Below, piece after piece: positions 1 through 8,901 of a DNA stretch of 64,000 nucleotides. The stretch's first letter is position 1. Each line of letters begins with the position of its first letter. The DNA is from Mycobacterium yunnanensis (GTDB lineage Bacteria; Actinomycetota; Actinomycetes; Mycobacteriales; Mycobacteriaceae): the NCBI RefSeq assembly GCF_025823185.1, contig NZ_JACKVK010000011.1:620615-684614 (forward strand). Reading direction: 5' to 3'. Below the pieces are notes generated by a model. The model saw only the letters and a list, made by a program, of their open reading frames with translations, was not told the DNA's origin and made no database searches. Position numbers and translations under genes: made by a program.

Positions 1-314
1 GTGTCCGGCAGCTTGTCGAGGACGAAGGTCAACGTCGGCGTGAACCGCACACCGGTTCCGGCGCCGACCTTGGACCGCAACACACCCTTGGCGCGTTCCA
101 GCGCCGCGGCCGCTCCCTCGTAATCCGGTTCGTGGTCGAGGGTCTCGCCTCGAACCGTGTAGAACACCGTCGCATCGTGCAGGTCGCCCGTGACCTTCGT
201 GTCCGTGACGGTCACGAAGGCCAGGGGCGGATCCTTGATCTCGAACTCGATGGCCGAGGCGACGATGGTGGCGATGCGTTTGGACAGCTTGCGTGCCCGC
301 CCCTCGTCGACCAT
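1..314 (-). CDS. rbfA: Ribosome-binding factor A (3' end outside window)
   Basis: RbfA binds the 30S subunit late in assembly and is needed for 16S rRNA 5'-end maturation and cold growth. The visible 104 residues hold the family fold: a basic start (MVDEGRARKLSKRIATIVAS), the VTVTDTKVTGDL strand and the RFTPTLTFVLD strand near the cut end. The ATG at 314 is preceded by a GAGGAG ribosome binding site. It is the last visible gene of the rimP-nusA-ylxR-infB-rbfA operon, 32 bases after infB. The C-terminal tail lies beyond base 1 and cannot be judged. Confidence 0.93.
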   Translation of the reverse strand, partial: MVDEGRARKLSKRIATIVASAIEFEIKDPPLAFVTVTDTKVTGDLHDATVFYTVRGETLDHEPDYEGAAAALERAKGVLRSKVGAGTGVRFTPTLTFVLDKLPD

Positions 315-346
315 CAATACTCCTCGCGCGAGCGCTCGTCAGCCAT
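314..346 (-). other. Possible 10-codon minicistron between infB and rbfA
   Basis: An ATG follows the infB TAG with no gap (TAGATG). It opens ten codons (MADERSREEY), and its TGA overlaps the rbfA ATG in the arrangement TGATG. The GAGGAG used by rbfA lies inside it. It could couple rbfA translation to infB, or be a chance reading of the spacer. Only geometry supports it. Confidence 0.25.
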
Positions 347-3148
347 CTAGACCCGCTCTTTTTCGACCAGCTCGTAGGCCTCGATGACGTCGCCTTCCTT
401 GATGTCGTTGTACGTCACCGTCAGACCACACTCGTACCCGTCGCGCACCTCGGTGACGTCGTCCTTCTCCCGCTTGAGCGAGGAGATGGTGACCGTCTCG
501 GCCACCACGACGTTGTCGCGGATGAGACGTGCCTTCGCGTTGCGGCGGATGATGCCCGAGGTGACGAGGCAGCCGGCGATGTTGCCGACCTTCGACGACC
601 GGAAGATCGCGCGGATCTCGGCGCGGCCGAGTTCCTTCTCCTCGTAGACGGGCTTGAGCATGCCCTTGAGCGCGGACTGGATCTCGTCGATCGCCTGGTA
701 GATCACCGAGTAGTACCGGATGTCGACGCCCTCGCGGTTGGCCAGCTCGGTGGCCTTGCCCTCCGCGCGGACGTTGAACCCGATGATGATCGCGTTGGAC
801 GCCGACGCCAGGTTGACGTTGGTCTCGGTGACGCCACCGACACCGCGGTCGATGACGCGCAGTTCGACCTCGTCGCCGATCTCGATGCCCAGCAGGGCCT
901 CCTCCAGCGCCTCGACGGTGCCGGAGTTGTCGCCCTTGAGGATCAGGTTCAGCTGGCTGGTCTCCTTCAGCGCGGCGTCCAGATCGTCCAGGCTGATGCG
1001 CTTGCGGCTGCGTGCGGCCAGCGCGTTGCGCTTGCGTGCACTACGCCGGTCGGCGATCTGGCGGGCGATCCGGTCCTCGTCGACGACCAGGAGGTTGTCA
1101 CCGGCACCGGGCACCGACGTGAAGCCGACGACCTGGACCGGACGCGACGGGGTCGCCTCCTCGACGTCCTCGCCGTGCTCGTCGACCATCCGTCGGACAC
1201 GCCCGTAGGCGTCACCGGAGACGATCGAGTCGCCGACCCGCAGCGTGCCGCGCTGGATGAGCACGGTGGCGACGGGTCCGCGGCCACGGTCGAGGTGAGC
1301 CTCGATCGCTACACCCTGAGCCTCCATGTCGGGGTTGGCCCGCAGGTCCAGCGATGCGTCGGCGGTCAGCAGCACCGCTTCGAGCAGCGCGTCGATGTTG
1401 GTGCCCTGCTTGGCGGAGATGTCGACGAACATGGTGTCGCCGCCGTACTCCTCGGCCACCAGGTTGTACTCGGTGAGCTGCGCCCGGATCTTGGCCGGGT
1501 CGGCACCTTCCTTGTCGATCTTGTTGACCGCCACCACGATCGGCACGTCGGCCGCTTGCGCGTGGTTGAGCGCCTCCACCGTCTGCGGCATGACGCCGTC
1601 GTCGGCGGCGACCACCAGGATGGCGATGTCGGTGGCCTTCGCACCACGGGCACGCATGGCGGTGAACGCCTCGTGACCCGGGGTGTCGATGAAGGTGACC
1701 AGTCGCTCGTTGCCGTCCAGTTCGGTGAGGACCTGGTAGGCACCGATGTGCTGAGTGATGCCGCCGGCCTCGCCCTCGCGGACGGTGGCGTTGCGGATCG
1801 TGTCCAGCAGTCGGGTCTTGCCGTGGTCGACGTGGCCCATCACCGTGACGACCGGCGGACGGAACTCGAGGTCCTCCTCGCCGCCCTCGTCCTCGCCGTA
1901 GGTCAGGTCGAACGACGACAGCAGCTCGCGGTCCTCGTCCTCCGGGGACACGACCTGCACGACGTAGTTCATCTCGCTGCCGAGCAGCTCAAGCGTCGAG
2001 TCGTCCACCGACTGGGTGGCGGTGACCATCTCGCCGAGGTTGAACAGCGCCTGGACCAATGCGGCCGGGTTGGCGTTGATCTTGTCGGCGAAGTCCACCA
2101 GCGACGCGCCGCGGGCCAGCCGGATCGTCTCGCCGTTGCCGTGGGGCAGCCGCACGCCACCGACGACCGGTGCCTGCATGTTCTCGTATTCGGCGCGTTT
2201 TGCCCGCTTCGACTTGCGGCCGCGGCGCACTGCGCCACCGGGCCGACCGAACGCACCTGCGGCACCGCCACGCTGACCGGGACGGCCACCGCCGCCGCCA
2301 CCACCTGGACGACCGCGGAAACCACCTGCGGGTGCGCCACCGGGGGCACCGGCGCCACCGGCGCCGCCACCACGGTAGTTACCGCCACCGGCACCGGGGG
2401 GACCACCGGGACGACCGCCGCCACCGGGTCCACGGGCACCGGGGCCGGGACGAGGCCCGCCGGGACGACCGGCCGCACCTGGCCGGGCGCCGGGCGGACG
2501 GGGAGGCATGTTGCCGGGGGTCGCACCCGGGCGGGGTCCGCCACCCGGACGCGGGGGGCCACCCGGACGCGGCGGACCGGCCGGCCCACCTTGCGGCGGG
2601 CGCGGTGCGGGCCGCTCGACGGGCACCTGGGTGGAGAACGGATTGTTGCCGACGCGAGGCGCACGGCCTGCGGGCTTGGGCGCCGGGCCCGGTCGCGGCC
2701 CTGGGGTGGGGCTGGGGCTGGCCGGTGCGGCGGGGGCAGCCGGGGTCGCCGGGGCGGCCGGTGCGGCTTCGGCCTGCGGAGCCGCGGCCGGGGCGGCGGC
2801 AGCCACCTGCGGCGCGGGGGCCGGGGGTGCCGGGGTGGGCTGTGGCGCGGGGGCCGGCTTCGGGGACGGTCGCGGACCGCCGGGCTTGGGGGCCGACGAC
2901 CCGGTCGACGCCGACCCGCCGTTGGACGACGGGGTCGCCGGGGCGGCGGGGGCCGCGGGTGCGGCGTTCGACGACGCGGACTTGCCGCCGCCACCAAGCG
3001 CCTCACGGAGACGACGGGCGACGGGTGCTTCCACGGTCGACGATGCCGATTTGACGAATTCGCCTTGCTCGCTCAGCCGGGCGAGTACTTCCTTGCTGGT
3101 GACACCGAGTTCTTTGGCCAACTCGTGCACGCGGGCCTTGCCTGCCAC
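347..3148 (-). CDS. infB: Translation initiation factor IF-2
   Basis: IF-2 is the GTPase that places initiator fMet-tRNA on the 30S subunit and promotes subunit joining. The 933 residues begin with an IF2_N helix domain (about 1-50, VHELAKELGVTSKEVLARLS), followed by a very long Pro/Gly/Ala/Arg-rich low-complexity region (about 60-320). The G domain follows with P-loop GHVDHGKT near residue 438, DTPGH near 486 and NKID near 541, then the beta-barrel and C-terminal fMet-tRNA-binding domains. GTG start at 3148 sits after a GAGGAGAAG site. The long disordered N-terminal part is normal for high-GC actinobacteria. Operon position after nusA and ylxR is the classical one. Confidence 0.98.
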   Translation of the reverse strand: MAGKARVHELAKELGVTSKEVLARLSEQGEFVKSASSTVEAPVARRLREALGGGGKSASSNAAPAAPAAPATPSSNGGSASTGSSAPKPGGPRPSPKPAPAPQPTPAPPAPAPQVAAAAPAAAPQAEAAPAAPATPAAPAAPASPSPTPGPRPGPAPKPAGRAPRVGNNPFSTQVPVERPAPRPPQGGPAGPPRPGGPPRPGGGPRPGATPGNMPPRPPGARPGAAGRPGGPRPGPGARGPGGGGRPGGPPGAGGGNYRGGGAGGAGAPGGAPAGGFRGRPGGGGGGGRPGQRGGAAGAFGRPGGAVRRGRKSKRAKRAEYENMQAPVVGGVRLPHGNGETIRLARGASLVDFADKINANPAALVQALFNLGEMVTATQSVDDSTLELLGSEMNYVVQVVSPEDEDRELLSSFDLTYGEDEGGEEDLEFRPPVVTVMGHVDHGKTRLLDTIRNATVREGEAGGITQHIGAYQVLTELDGNERLVTFIDTPGHEAFTAMRARGAKATDIAILVVAADDGVMPQTVEALNHAQAADVPIVVAVNKIDKEGADPAKIRAQLTEYNLVAEEYGGDTMFVDISAKQGTNIDALLEAVLLTADASLDLRANPDMEAQGVAIEAHLDRGRGPVATVLIQRGTLRVGDSIVSGDAYGRVRRMVDEHGEDVEEATPSRPVQVVGFTSVPGAGDNLLVVDEDRIARQIADRRSARKRNALAARSRKRISLDDLDAALKETSQLNLILKGDNSGTVEALEEALLGIEIGDEVELRVIDRGVGGVTETNVNLASASNAIIIGFNVRAEGKATELANREGVDIRYYSVIYQAIDEIQSALKGMLKPVYEEKELGRAEIRAIFRSSKVGNIAGCLVTSGIIRRNAKARLIRDNVVVAETVTISSLKREKDDVTEVRDGYECGLTVTYNDIKEGDVIEAYELVEKERV

Positions 3149-3222
3149 TACTTCTCCTCATCTGGAGGCGACAGCAGTGGGCCGCGCCTCGGGTTTAGCT
3201 ATGACGCATGGTCATCGGAACT

Positions 3223-3585
3223 TCACGGTGTGCTCATGTTCTTCGCTACCTGTTCTGTTGCCGGGCGGACCGAGCTTCTCGTGAAGAAGTCGACCACCGC
3301 GGAGGTGTTCGGCGAACCGGTGATGCGCAACGCTCGAGCGAAGGCTCGCCGCCGGATTGCCAGGTGTAGACACTGCTCGTCGGAGTGCAGCCACGCACCC
3401 CGCCCAGGCAGGTTACCCGCTGCGTCGACGGCGACGGCTGCTTCACCGTCTCCGTCGTGAACAGCGGCCACCCGAACCAAGTCGGCGGCCAGCTCACGCT
3501 TTCGGCATCCCACACACGTACGCACTGGTCCTTCGGGACTTTTGTGCTGCCGCGCGCGGGGAACCGAACTCTCGCGCTGGATCAC
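3223..3585 (-). CDS. ylxR: YlxR-family (DUF448) RNA-binding protein
   Basis: YlxR proteins are small nucleic-acid-binding proteins encoded between nusA and infB in many bacteria; roles in transcription control or RNase P interaction have been reported. The diagnostic motif RTCVGCRKR is present, followed by PGRGAWLH and a basic helix (AIRRRAFARALR). The ORF can start at ATG 3585, or at GTG 3525 just before RTCVGC, which would match the length of close homologues better. The C-terminal tail (about 25 residues ending KNMSTP) is not part of the conserved fold. It lies 46 bases after nusA and 74 bases before infB. Confidence 0.88.
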   Translation of the reverse strand: MIQRESSVPRARQHKSPEGPVRTCVGCRKRELAADLVRVAAVHDGDGEAAVAVDAAGNLPGRGAWLHSDEQCLHLAIRRRAFARALRITGSPNTSAVVDFFTRSSVRPATEQVAKNMSTP

Positions 3586-3631
3586 GTCTCAGTCTACCGT
3601 CACGATCACCGCAGAAAGAAACGCGTGTCCG

Positions 3632-4663
3632 CTAGCCGTCGCGGGAGACACCGCTTGGCGCGTCCTGCGTGGTTTCGGGCTCGGCGTCGCTGCGAATGTC
3701 GATCCGCCAGCCGGTCAGCCGGGCGGCCAGTCGGGCGTTTTGCCCCTCCTTGCCGATCGCCAGCGACAGCTGGAAGTCGGGCACGACGACACGGGCGGCC
3801 TTGGCGACCTCGTCGATCACCGTCACCGAGACGACCTTGGCCGGGGACAGCGCGTTGGCCACGAAGCGCGCCGGATCCTCGTCGAAGTCGATGATGTCGA
3901 TCTTCTCGCCGGACAGCTCGCTCATCACGTTGCGCACCCGCTGACCCATCGGTCCGATGCACGCGCCCTTGGCGTTGAGCCCCGCGACTCGGGACCGGAC
4001 CGCGATCTTGGAGCGGTGCCCGGCCTCACGGGCGACCGCGGCGATCTCCACGGAGTTGTCCGCGATCTCCGGGACCTCCAGGGAGAACAGCTTGCGCACG
4101 AGGTTCGGGTGGGTGCGCGACAACTCGATCTTGGGCTCGCGCGCCCCGCGAGTCACTCCGATGACGTAGCAGCGCAGACGATCGCCGTGCGTGTAGGACT
4201 CCCCCGGCACCTGTTCGGCGGGCCGGATGACGCCCTCGGATCCCTTGGCCTCGGTTCCGAGACGCACGATCACGTTGCCGCGGGTGTTCTCCCTGGCGTC
4301 GCGCTGGACCACACCGGCGACGATGTCGCCCTCGTGCGCGGAGAACTCGCCGAACATCCGTTCGTTCTCGGCGTCTCGGAATCGCTGCAACATCACCTGA
4401 CGGGCCGTGGTCGCGGCGACCCGGCCGAAACCCTCTGGGGTGTCGTCCCATTCGTTGACGAGGTTGCCGTCGTCGTCGGTCTCCCTGGCGAGCACCTTGA
4501 CGATGCCGCTCTTGCGGTCGATGTCGATGCGCGCGAGGGCCTCGTGCCCCTCGGTGTGCCGGTAGGCGGTCAGCAGCGCGGATTTGATGGTCTCGAGCAG
4601 TTCGTCGACCGGAATCCCCCGGTCCACTTCGATGGCGTGCAGCGCACCCATGTCGATGTTCAC
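3632..4663 (-). CDS. nusA: Transcription termination/antitermination protein NusA
   Basis: NusA binds RNA polymerase and nascent RNA and modulates pausing, termination and antitermination. The 343 residues have the N-terminal polymerase-binding domain (about 1-125), an S1 domain (EGDIVAGVVQRD onward), and two KH domains with GACIGPMGQR and AIGKEGQNARLAARL signatures. The short acidic C-terminus without the acidic repeats of E. coli is usual for actinobacteria. The GTG at 4663 overlaps the rimP stop (GTGA) and has an AGGAGG site, so the two are translationally coupled. Confidence 0.97.
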   Translation of the reverse strand: MNIDMGALHAIEVDRGIPVDELLETIKSALLTAYRHTEGHEALARIDIDRKSGIVKVLARETDDDGNLVNEWDDTPEGFGRVAATTARQVMLQRFRDAENERMFGEFSAHEGDIVAGVVQRDARENTRGNVIVRLGTEAKGSEGVIRPAEQVPGESYTHGDRLRCYVIGVTRGAREPKIELSRTHPNLVRKLFSLEVPEIADNSVEIAAVAREAGHRSKIAVRSRVAGLNAKGACIGPMGQRVRNVMSELSGEKIDIIDFDEDPARFVANALSPAKVVSVTVIDEVAKAARVVVPDFQLSLAIGKEGQNARLAARLTGWRIDIRSDAEPETTQDAPSGVSRDG

Positions 4664-5214
4664 TCTTCAACCTCCTGTACGGGCATGCCGGCCAGCTCGA
4701 GCTCGAGCGGGTTCGGCGATGAGAATTCCACCTGGACAACGGCTTTCGCGACGTCGTCGATGGAGAGTTCGCGAATCTTGGGTGGTCTGCCGCGATCGGC
4801 GACGACCAGTCGCACGACGCCGCCCGAGGTCTCGCCCAGCCGTCCCACCACCTGCGAACCGTCGGTCGTGGTCACCTCGACCTTGCGTCCCTGCGCACGG
4901 CGGAAGTGGCGCTCGGTGGTCAGCGGCCGGTCGACGCCTCGCGAGGTGACCTCCAGCAGGTACGCCGCCTCGTCGGGGCCGTCGTCGATCTGGTCGAGCA
5001 GATCCGAGGCCATCCGCGACAACGTGCCGAGGGAGTCGAGGTCCAACCCACCGTCGCCGTCGGCGACCACCACGATGCGGGGCGGGCGAGCACCGGCATC
5101 GACGATCACGTCGTCGACGTCGTATCCCGCGCGGGCGAACTCGCCCTCGAGCAGCTCGGTCACCTGCTGCGGGGACGGCAACCGCGCAGACCGTAGCGGG
5201 TTCTCCGATGCCAC
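4660..5214 (-). CDS. rimP: Ribosome maturation factor RimP
   Basis: RimP is needed for 30S subunit maturation. The 184 residues show the family pattern: an N-terminal alpha/beta domain with DLDSLGTLSRMASDLLDQ and LLEVTSRGVDRPLTTERHF, then an SH3-like C-terminal barrel. GTG start at 5214 follows GAGGAGCTCACC. This is the first gene of the infB operon. Upstream, a perfect TTGACA lies at 5276-5281 on the minus strand, but I see no TANNNT hexamer at the matching distance, so the operon promoter is not assigned. Confidence 0.95.
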   Translation of the reverse strand: MASENPLRSARLPSPQQVTELLEGEFARAGYDVDDVIVDAGARPPRIVVVADGDGGLDLDSLGTLSRMASDLLDQIDDGPDEAAYLLEVTSRGVDRPLTTERHFRRAQGRKVEVTTTDGSQVVGRLGETSGGVVRLVVADRGRPPKIRELSIDDVAKAVVQVEFSSPNPLELELAGMPVQEVEE

Positions 5215-5380
5215 GGTGAGCTCCTCGTCTTGAGTTGTACGGACCAGATTCCGCCACGTGCGGCGCGGAACCGAATGTCAAGGATACGCCAGCCGCGGGG
5301 CCACTCTCGGCAAACGCATGGTGCGAGCACCGTGACCGAGTCCAGCCGGGGCCGCCGGTTGGGGATGGCAGGATGTCGAT

Positions 5381-5902
5381 GTGCCGAGCGCTCTCCCCAC
5401 CGTCAGCAGGCGGCGCGTGCTCGTCGGCGCCGCGGCGTTGGCCCTGCTGAGCGGGTCTGCGGTGACCGCCTGCGGGTCGACCCCGCCCGTCAAGGACGTC
5501 GACGCGCTGATCGGGGCCTTGGACCGGGCGCACGAGGACGCTCGCCTTGCCGGCAACGCCGCGGCGGCCGCTGCACCCAAGATCGCCGCGGCCCTGGCGG
5601 TGGTGGCCGACCAGCGCGCGGCGCACGCCACGGCGCTGACCGAGGAGATCACCCGGATCTCCGGCGAGACACCCACGACGTCGACGACGGCCTCGTCGTC
5701 TGCCCCGCCGACGACGTCGGGTCCGCCCCCGGCGCCCCCGACAGCGGCCGAGGTCGTGGCCGCCCTCAAGCAGTCCGCCGACGGCGCCGCTCTCCTGGCG
5801 GCCCAGCAGTCCGGTTACCGGGCGGGACTGCTCGGCTCCATCGCCGCGGCGTGTACGGCCTCCTTCACCGTCGCGTTGCCCGATGCGGGGGTGACGGCGT
5901 GA
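5381..5902 (+). CDS. Tat-type alanine-rich lipoprotein
   Basis: The N-terminus carries a twin-arginine stretch (SRRRVLVG, residues 9-16), a hydrophobic core and a lipobox ending VTAC with Cys31, so export through Tat and lipidation are predicted. The mature part is Ala-rich, helical and ends with a Ser/Thr/Pro linker (about 95-120) and another helix. It resembles the M. tuberculosis protein at the same place (Rv2843-like, from memory); the function is unknown. Its TGA overlaps the GTG of the next gene, so both are made together. It is divergent from rimP. Confidence 0.8.
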   Translation: MPSALPTVSRRRVLVGAAALALLSGSAVTACGSTPPVKDVDALIGALDRAHEDARLAGNAAAAAAPKIAAALAVVADQRAAHATALTEEITRISGETPTTSTTASSSAPPTTSGPPPAPPTAAEVVAALKQSADGAALLAAQQSGYRAGLLGSIAAACTASFTVALPDAGVTA

Positions 5903-6378
5903 CCTCACCCGCCGGTGGCTCGTCGGAGACACCGACGCGACCCTCCGAGGCGGCCGATGCCGCGCTGTGGGACGCGGTCGCGGTCGAACACGGCGTGATC
6001 TACGGCTACGGCATCGTCTCGGCACACTCGACCCCGGATGCCAACGAGCTGGTGTCGAATTCGCTTGCCGGACACCGGGAGTTGCGCGAAGAGGGCATTG
6101 CCCGGCTCGAGGACCGCAAGGTGACCCCGCCGATTCCGGCGATCGGATACCAGCTGCCGTTCGCGGTCGTCGACCCCGCCGCAGCAGCGAAGCTCGCGAT
6201 TCGGATGGAGGAGGACTCCGCGGTCGCGTGGCGGGCGGTCCTCGAGCAGGCCACCGCCGTCGACGACCGCGAGCTGGCCGTTACCGCGTTGACCCGCGCC
6301 GCGGTCACTGCCGCCAGGTGGCGAGCGCAACAGGGCGTCTCCCCGACCACCGTCGCCTTCCCCGGCGGCAGCGAGTGA
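5899..6378 (+). CDS. DUF4439 ferritin-like protein
   Basis: This 159-residue protein starts at GTG 5899, which overlaps the stop of the lipoprotein gene (GTGA). It is almost wholly helical, with ALWDAVAVEHGVIYGYGIVSAHS near the N-terminus and EEDSAVAWRAVLEQ later. The spaced Glu/His residues fit the ferritin-like four-helix bundle assigned to DUF4439. No signal peptide is visible, so it should be cytosolic even though its partner is a lipoprotein. Function is unknown. It converges on proS with only 4 bases between stops. Confidence 0.78.
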   Translation: MTSPAGGSSETPTRPSEAADAALWDAVAVEHGVIYGYGIVSAHSTPDANELVSNSLAGHRELREEGIARLEDRKVTPPIPAIGYQLPFAVVDPAAAAKLAIRMEEDSAVAWRAVLEQATAVDDRELAVTALTRAAVTAARWRAQQGVSPTTVAFPGGSE

Positions 6379-6382
6379 TCGG

Positions 6383-8149
6383 CTAGCCCGCGAGCTTGGC
6401 GGCGATGGCCTCGGCCGCCCCCTCGGTGGGGATCTCCTCGGTCTCGCCGCTGAACCGGTTGCGGAGTTCCACCACGCCGTTGGCCCAGCCCCGGCCGACC
6501 ACCACCAGCCACGGCACCCCGAGCAGCTCGGCGTCCTTGAACTTCACCCCGGGTGACATCTTGCGGTCGTCGAGCAAGGGCTCCACGCCCAGCAGGTCGA
6601 GCGCCTCGGCGAGTTCGGTTGCGCCCGTGCGCGCGTCGGCGTCCTTGTTCGCGATGACGACGTGCACGTCGAAGGGCGAGACCGCAGCCGGCCAGCGCAG
6701 ACCGACGTCGTCGTGACTCTGCTCGGCGATCACGGCGACCATCCGCGACACCCCGATGCCGTAGGACCCCATGGTCAGTCGCAACGGCTTGCCGTCCTCG
6801 CCGAGGACGTCGACGGTGAACGCGTCGGCGTACTTGCGGCCGAGTTGGAAGATGTGACCGATCTCGATGCCGCGCGCCGACACCAACGGCCCCGCGCCGT
6901 CCGGTGACGGGTCTCCGTCACGCACCTCGGCCGCCTCGATGGTGCCGTCGGGGACGAAGTCGCGTCCGGCCACCAGACCCACGACGTGTTTGCCGTCCTC
7001 GTCGGCACCGGTGATCCAGCTGGTGCCGTCGACCACCCTGGGATCCACCAGGAAGCGAACTCCGTTGTCCAGCAACGCCCGTGGACCGATGTACCCCTTG
7101 ACCAAGAACGGGTACTTGGGGAAGTCCTCCGCGGGCAGCATCACGTACTCGGCCGGGTCGAGCGCTGCCCCGAGACGCTTGTCGTCGACCTCGCGATCAC
7201 CGGGCACGCCGATGGCCAGCAACTCCCACTCGCCGCCCGGTTCGCGGACCTTGAGCAGGACGTTCTTGAGGGTGTCGGCAGCCACCACCGTGCGCCCCTC
7301 GAACTGGGGCAGGTTGGCCCCGTTGGCCCAGTCGACGAGGGTTGCGATGGTCGGGGTGTTCTCCGTGTCGTGCACGACCGGTGCGGGCAGACCCGCCACG
7401 TCCTCTGGGGACAGCGCCTCGGGCCGCTGGGTGATCACGGCTTCGACGTTGGCGGCGTACCCGGATTCCAGGCAGCGCACGTAGGTGTCCTCGCCGACCT
7501 CGCTCTCGGCGAGGAATTCCTCCGACGCGCTGCCGCCCATGGCGCCCGACACCGCCGAGACGATGACGTACTCGACGCCGAGGCGGGCGAAGATGCGTTG
7601 GTAGGCCTCGCGATGGGCGTGGTAGGCCGCCTTGAGCCCGTCCTCGTCCACGTCGAAGGAGTACGAGTCCTTCATCACGAACTCGCGGCCCCGCAGGATG
7701 CCTGCGCGGGGGCGCGCTTCGTCGCGGTACTTGGTCTGGATTTGGTAGAGCCGCAGGGGGAAGTCCTTGTAGGAGGAGTACTCCCCCTTCACCGTCAGGG
7801 TGAAGATCTCCTCGTGGGTGGGTCCGAGCAGATAGTCGTTGCCGCGCCGGTCCTTGAGCCGAAAGAGGCCGCTGCCGTACTCGGTCCATCGACCGGTGGT
7901 CTCATACGGCGCACGTGGAAGCAAGGCGGGCAGCAGGATCTCTTGTCCGCCAATGGCGGCCATCTCCTCGCGGATGACCTGCTCGATCTTGCGGAACACG
8001 CGCAAACCCAGCGGCAGCCAGCTGTACAACCCCGGTCCGATGGGGCGGACGTAGCCCGCCCTGATGAGCAGCTTGTGGCTGGGTACCTCGGCGTCGGCGG
8101 GGTCGTCGCGCAAGGTGCGCAGGAACAGTTCGGACATGCGGGTGATCAC
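6383..8149 (-). CDS. proS: Prolyl-tRNA synthetase (bacterial type with editing insertion)
   Basis: Charges tRNA-Pro with proline. The 588 residues include class II motif 2 (KYRDEARPRAGILRGREF), motif 3 (GSYGIGVSRMVAV) and a YbaK-like editing insertion between them (about 230-390, with GVPGDREVDDKRLGAAL), which is the bacterial ProRS layout. The start is GTG 8149 (VITRMSELFLRTLRDD), matching the M. tuberculosis protein; ATG 8137 is possible. A longer reading frame upstream to 8440 runs through the next gene antisense and is not coding. Confidence 0.97.
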   Translation of the reverse strand: MITRMSELFLRTLRDDPADAEVPSHKLLIRAGYVRPIGPGLYSWLPLGLRVFRKIEQVIREEMAAIGGQEILLPALLPRAPYETTGRWTEYGSGLFRLKDRRGNDYLLGPTHEEIFTLTVKGEYSSYKDFPLRLYQIQTKYRDEARPRAGILRGREFVMKDSYSFDVDEDGLKAAYHAHREAYQRIFARLGVEYVIVSAVSGAMGGSASEEFLAESEVGEDTYVRCLESGYAANVEAVITQRPEALSPEDVAGLPAPVVHDTENTPTIATLVDWANGANLPQFEGRTVVAADTLKNVLLKVREPGGEWELLAIGVPGDREVDDKRLGAALDPAEYVMLPAEDFPKYPFLVKGYIGPRALLDNGVRFLVDPRVVDGTSWITGADEDGKHVVGLVAGRDFVPDGTIEAAEVRDGDPSPDGAGPLVSARGIEIGHIFQLGRKYADAFTVDVLGEDGKPLRLTMGSYGIGVSRMVAVIAEQSHDDVGLRWPAAVSPFDVHVVIANKDADARTGATELAEALDLLGVEPLLDDRKMSPGVKFKDAELLGVPWLVVVGRGWANGVVELRNRFSGETEEIPTEGAAEAIAAKLAG

Positions 8150-8177
8150 AGGCGACAACCTTAGCCACCCGCGTGGA

Positions 8178-8864
8178 CTAGTCCCTACCTTGCCAGGTGC
8201 AGATGCACACCTCGTTGCCCTCGGGGTCGGCCAGCACCCAGAAGGCCGGAGCCGCAGCGTCGGACACCAACGTGCCGCCTGCCGCCAGCGCGGCGTCGAC
8301 GCGGGGTCCGGCCAGTTCCGGGGGCACGTCCACGTCGAGGTGGATGCGGTTGCGTTGTGTCCGGGGCTCGTCCATCTGTTGGAACCAGATCGCAGGGCCG
8401 CGACGCAGCGGGTCCAGCAGGTCGCCACCGGGAGTCTCACCGTCGGGTGCCGCGTCGTCGACGTAACCGGTGACCGCCCGCCAGAACGGTGTGATCAGCG
8501 CGATGTCGAGGGCGTCGATCGCGATCTCCAGCGTCTGCGGCGGCACGCCGCCGACCCCGGGTTGAGTGTCCAGACCGTGTCCGGCGAGCGCCTCGGTCAC
8601 CTGGGCGGCCAGCTCGACGTCGCGGGGGGTGAGCCAGCCGGCGTCGGTGCGACGAAGGTGTAGCACGACGCGGTCGGGGTGCACGTCAGCCCTGAGGTGC
8701 TCGTCGACGCCGGTGCCGCCGGCGGCCACGGCCACCCCAAGCGCGTCGACCGCGGCGGCCAGCGTCGGCACCGGGACGTGGGTGACGAGGACTCCGAGGA
8801 TCAGCCGCCAGCCCAGCGGGTCGACGGCGTCGGAGATCGCCTGGCGGGTCAGCGGCTTGGCCAT
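8178..8864 (-). CDS. Pterin-dehydratase-like / VOC fusion protein
   Basis: Two halves are visible in 228 residues. The first (about 1-100) follows the pterin-4a-carbinolamine dehydratase pattern: LTRQAISDAV-LGWRLILG, then HPDRVVLHLRRTDAGWLTPRDVELAAQV. The second (about 105-228) is a VOC/glyoxalase-like domain with IDALDIALITPFWRAVTGY and ending FWVLADPEGNEVCICTW. In active dehydratases the loop is usually HHPD; here the first His of the pair is Val (VHPD), so dehydratase activity is doubtful. It may be a binding protein. The VOC half lacks an obvious full set of metal ligands. It is downstream of no clear operon partner. Confidence 0.75.
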   Translation of the reverse strand: MAKPLTRQAISDAVDPLGWRLILGVLVTHVPVPTLAAAVDALGVAVAAGGTGVDEHLRADVHPDRVVLHLRRTDAGWLTPRDVELAAQVTEALAGHGLDTQPGVGGVPPQTLEIAIDALDIALITPFWRAVTGYVDDAAPDGETPGGDLLDPLRRGPAIWFQQMDEPRTQRNRIHLDVDVPPELAGPRVDAALAAGGTLVSDAAAPAFWVLADPEGNEVCICTWQGRD

Positions 8865-8901
8865 GGCGTCACGCTAGCGCGGCCCGCCGACACCGGAGCT
8901 G

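Noticed and set aside
293..3460. A 1055-codon open frame on the plus strand opposite infB and ylxR
   Set aside because: It is an antisense shadow of high-GC coding sequence; the translation is repetitive Asp/Val/Leu/Gly/Arg without any domain, while infB on the other strand is certain.
5276..5281. TTGACA as -35 of the rimP-infB operon
   Set aside because: No TANNNT hexamer lies at 16-19 bases, so a promoter cannot be claimed.
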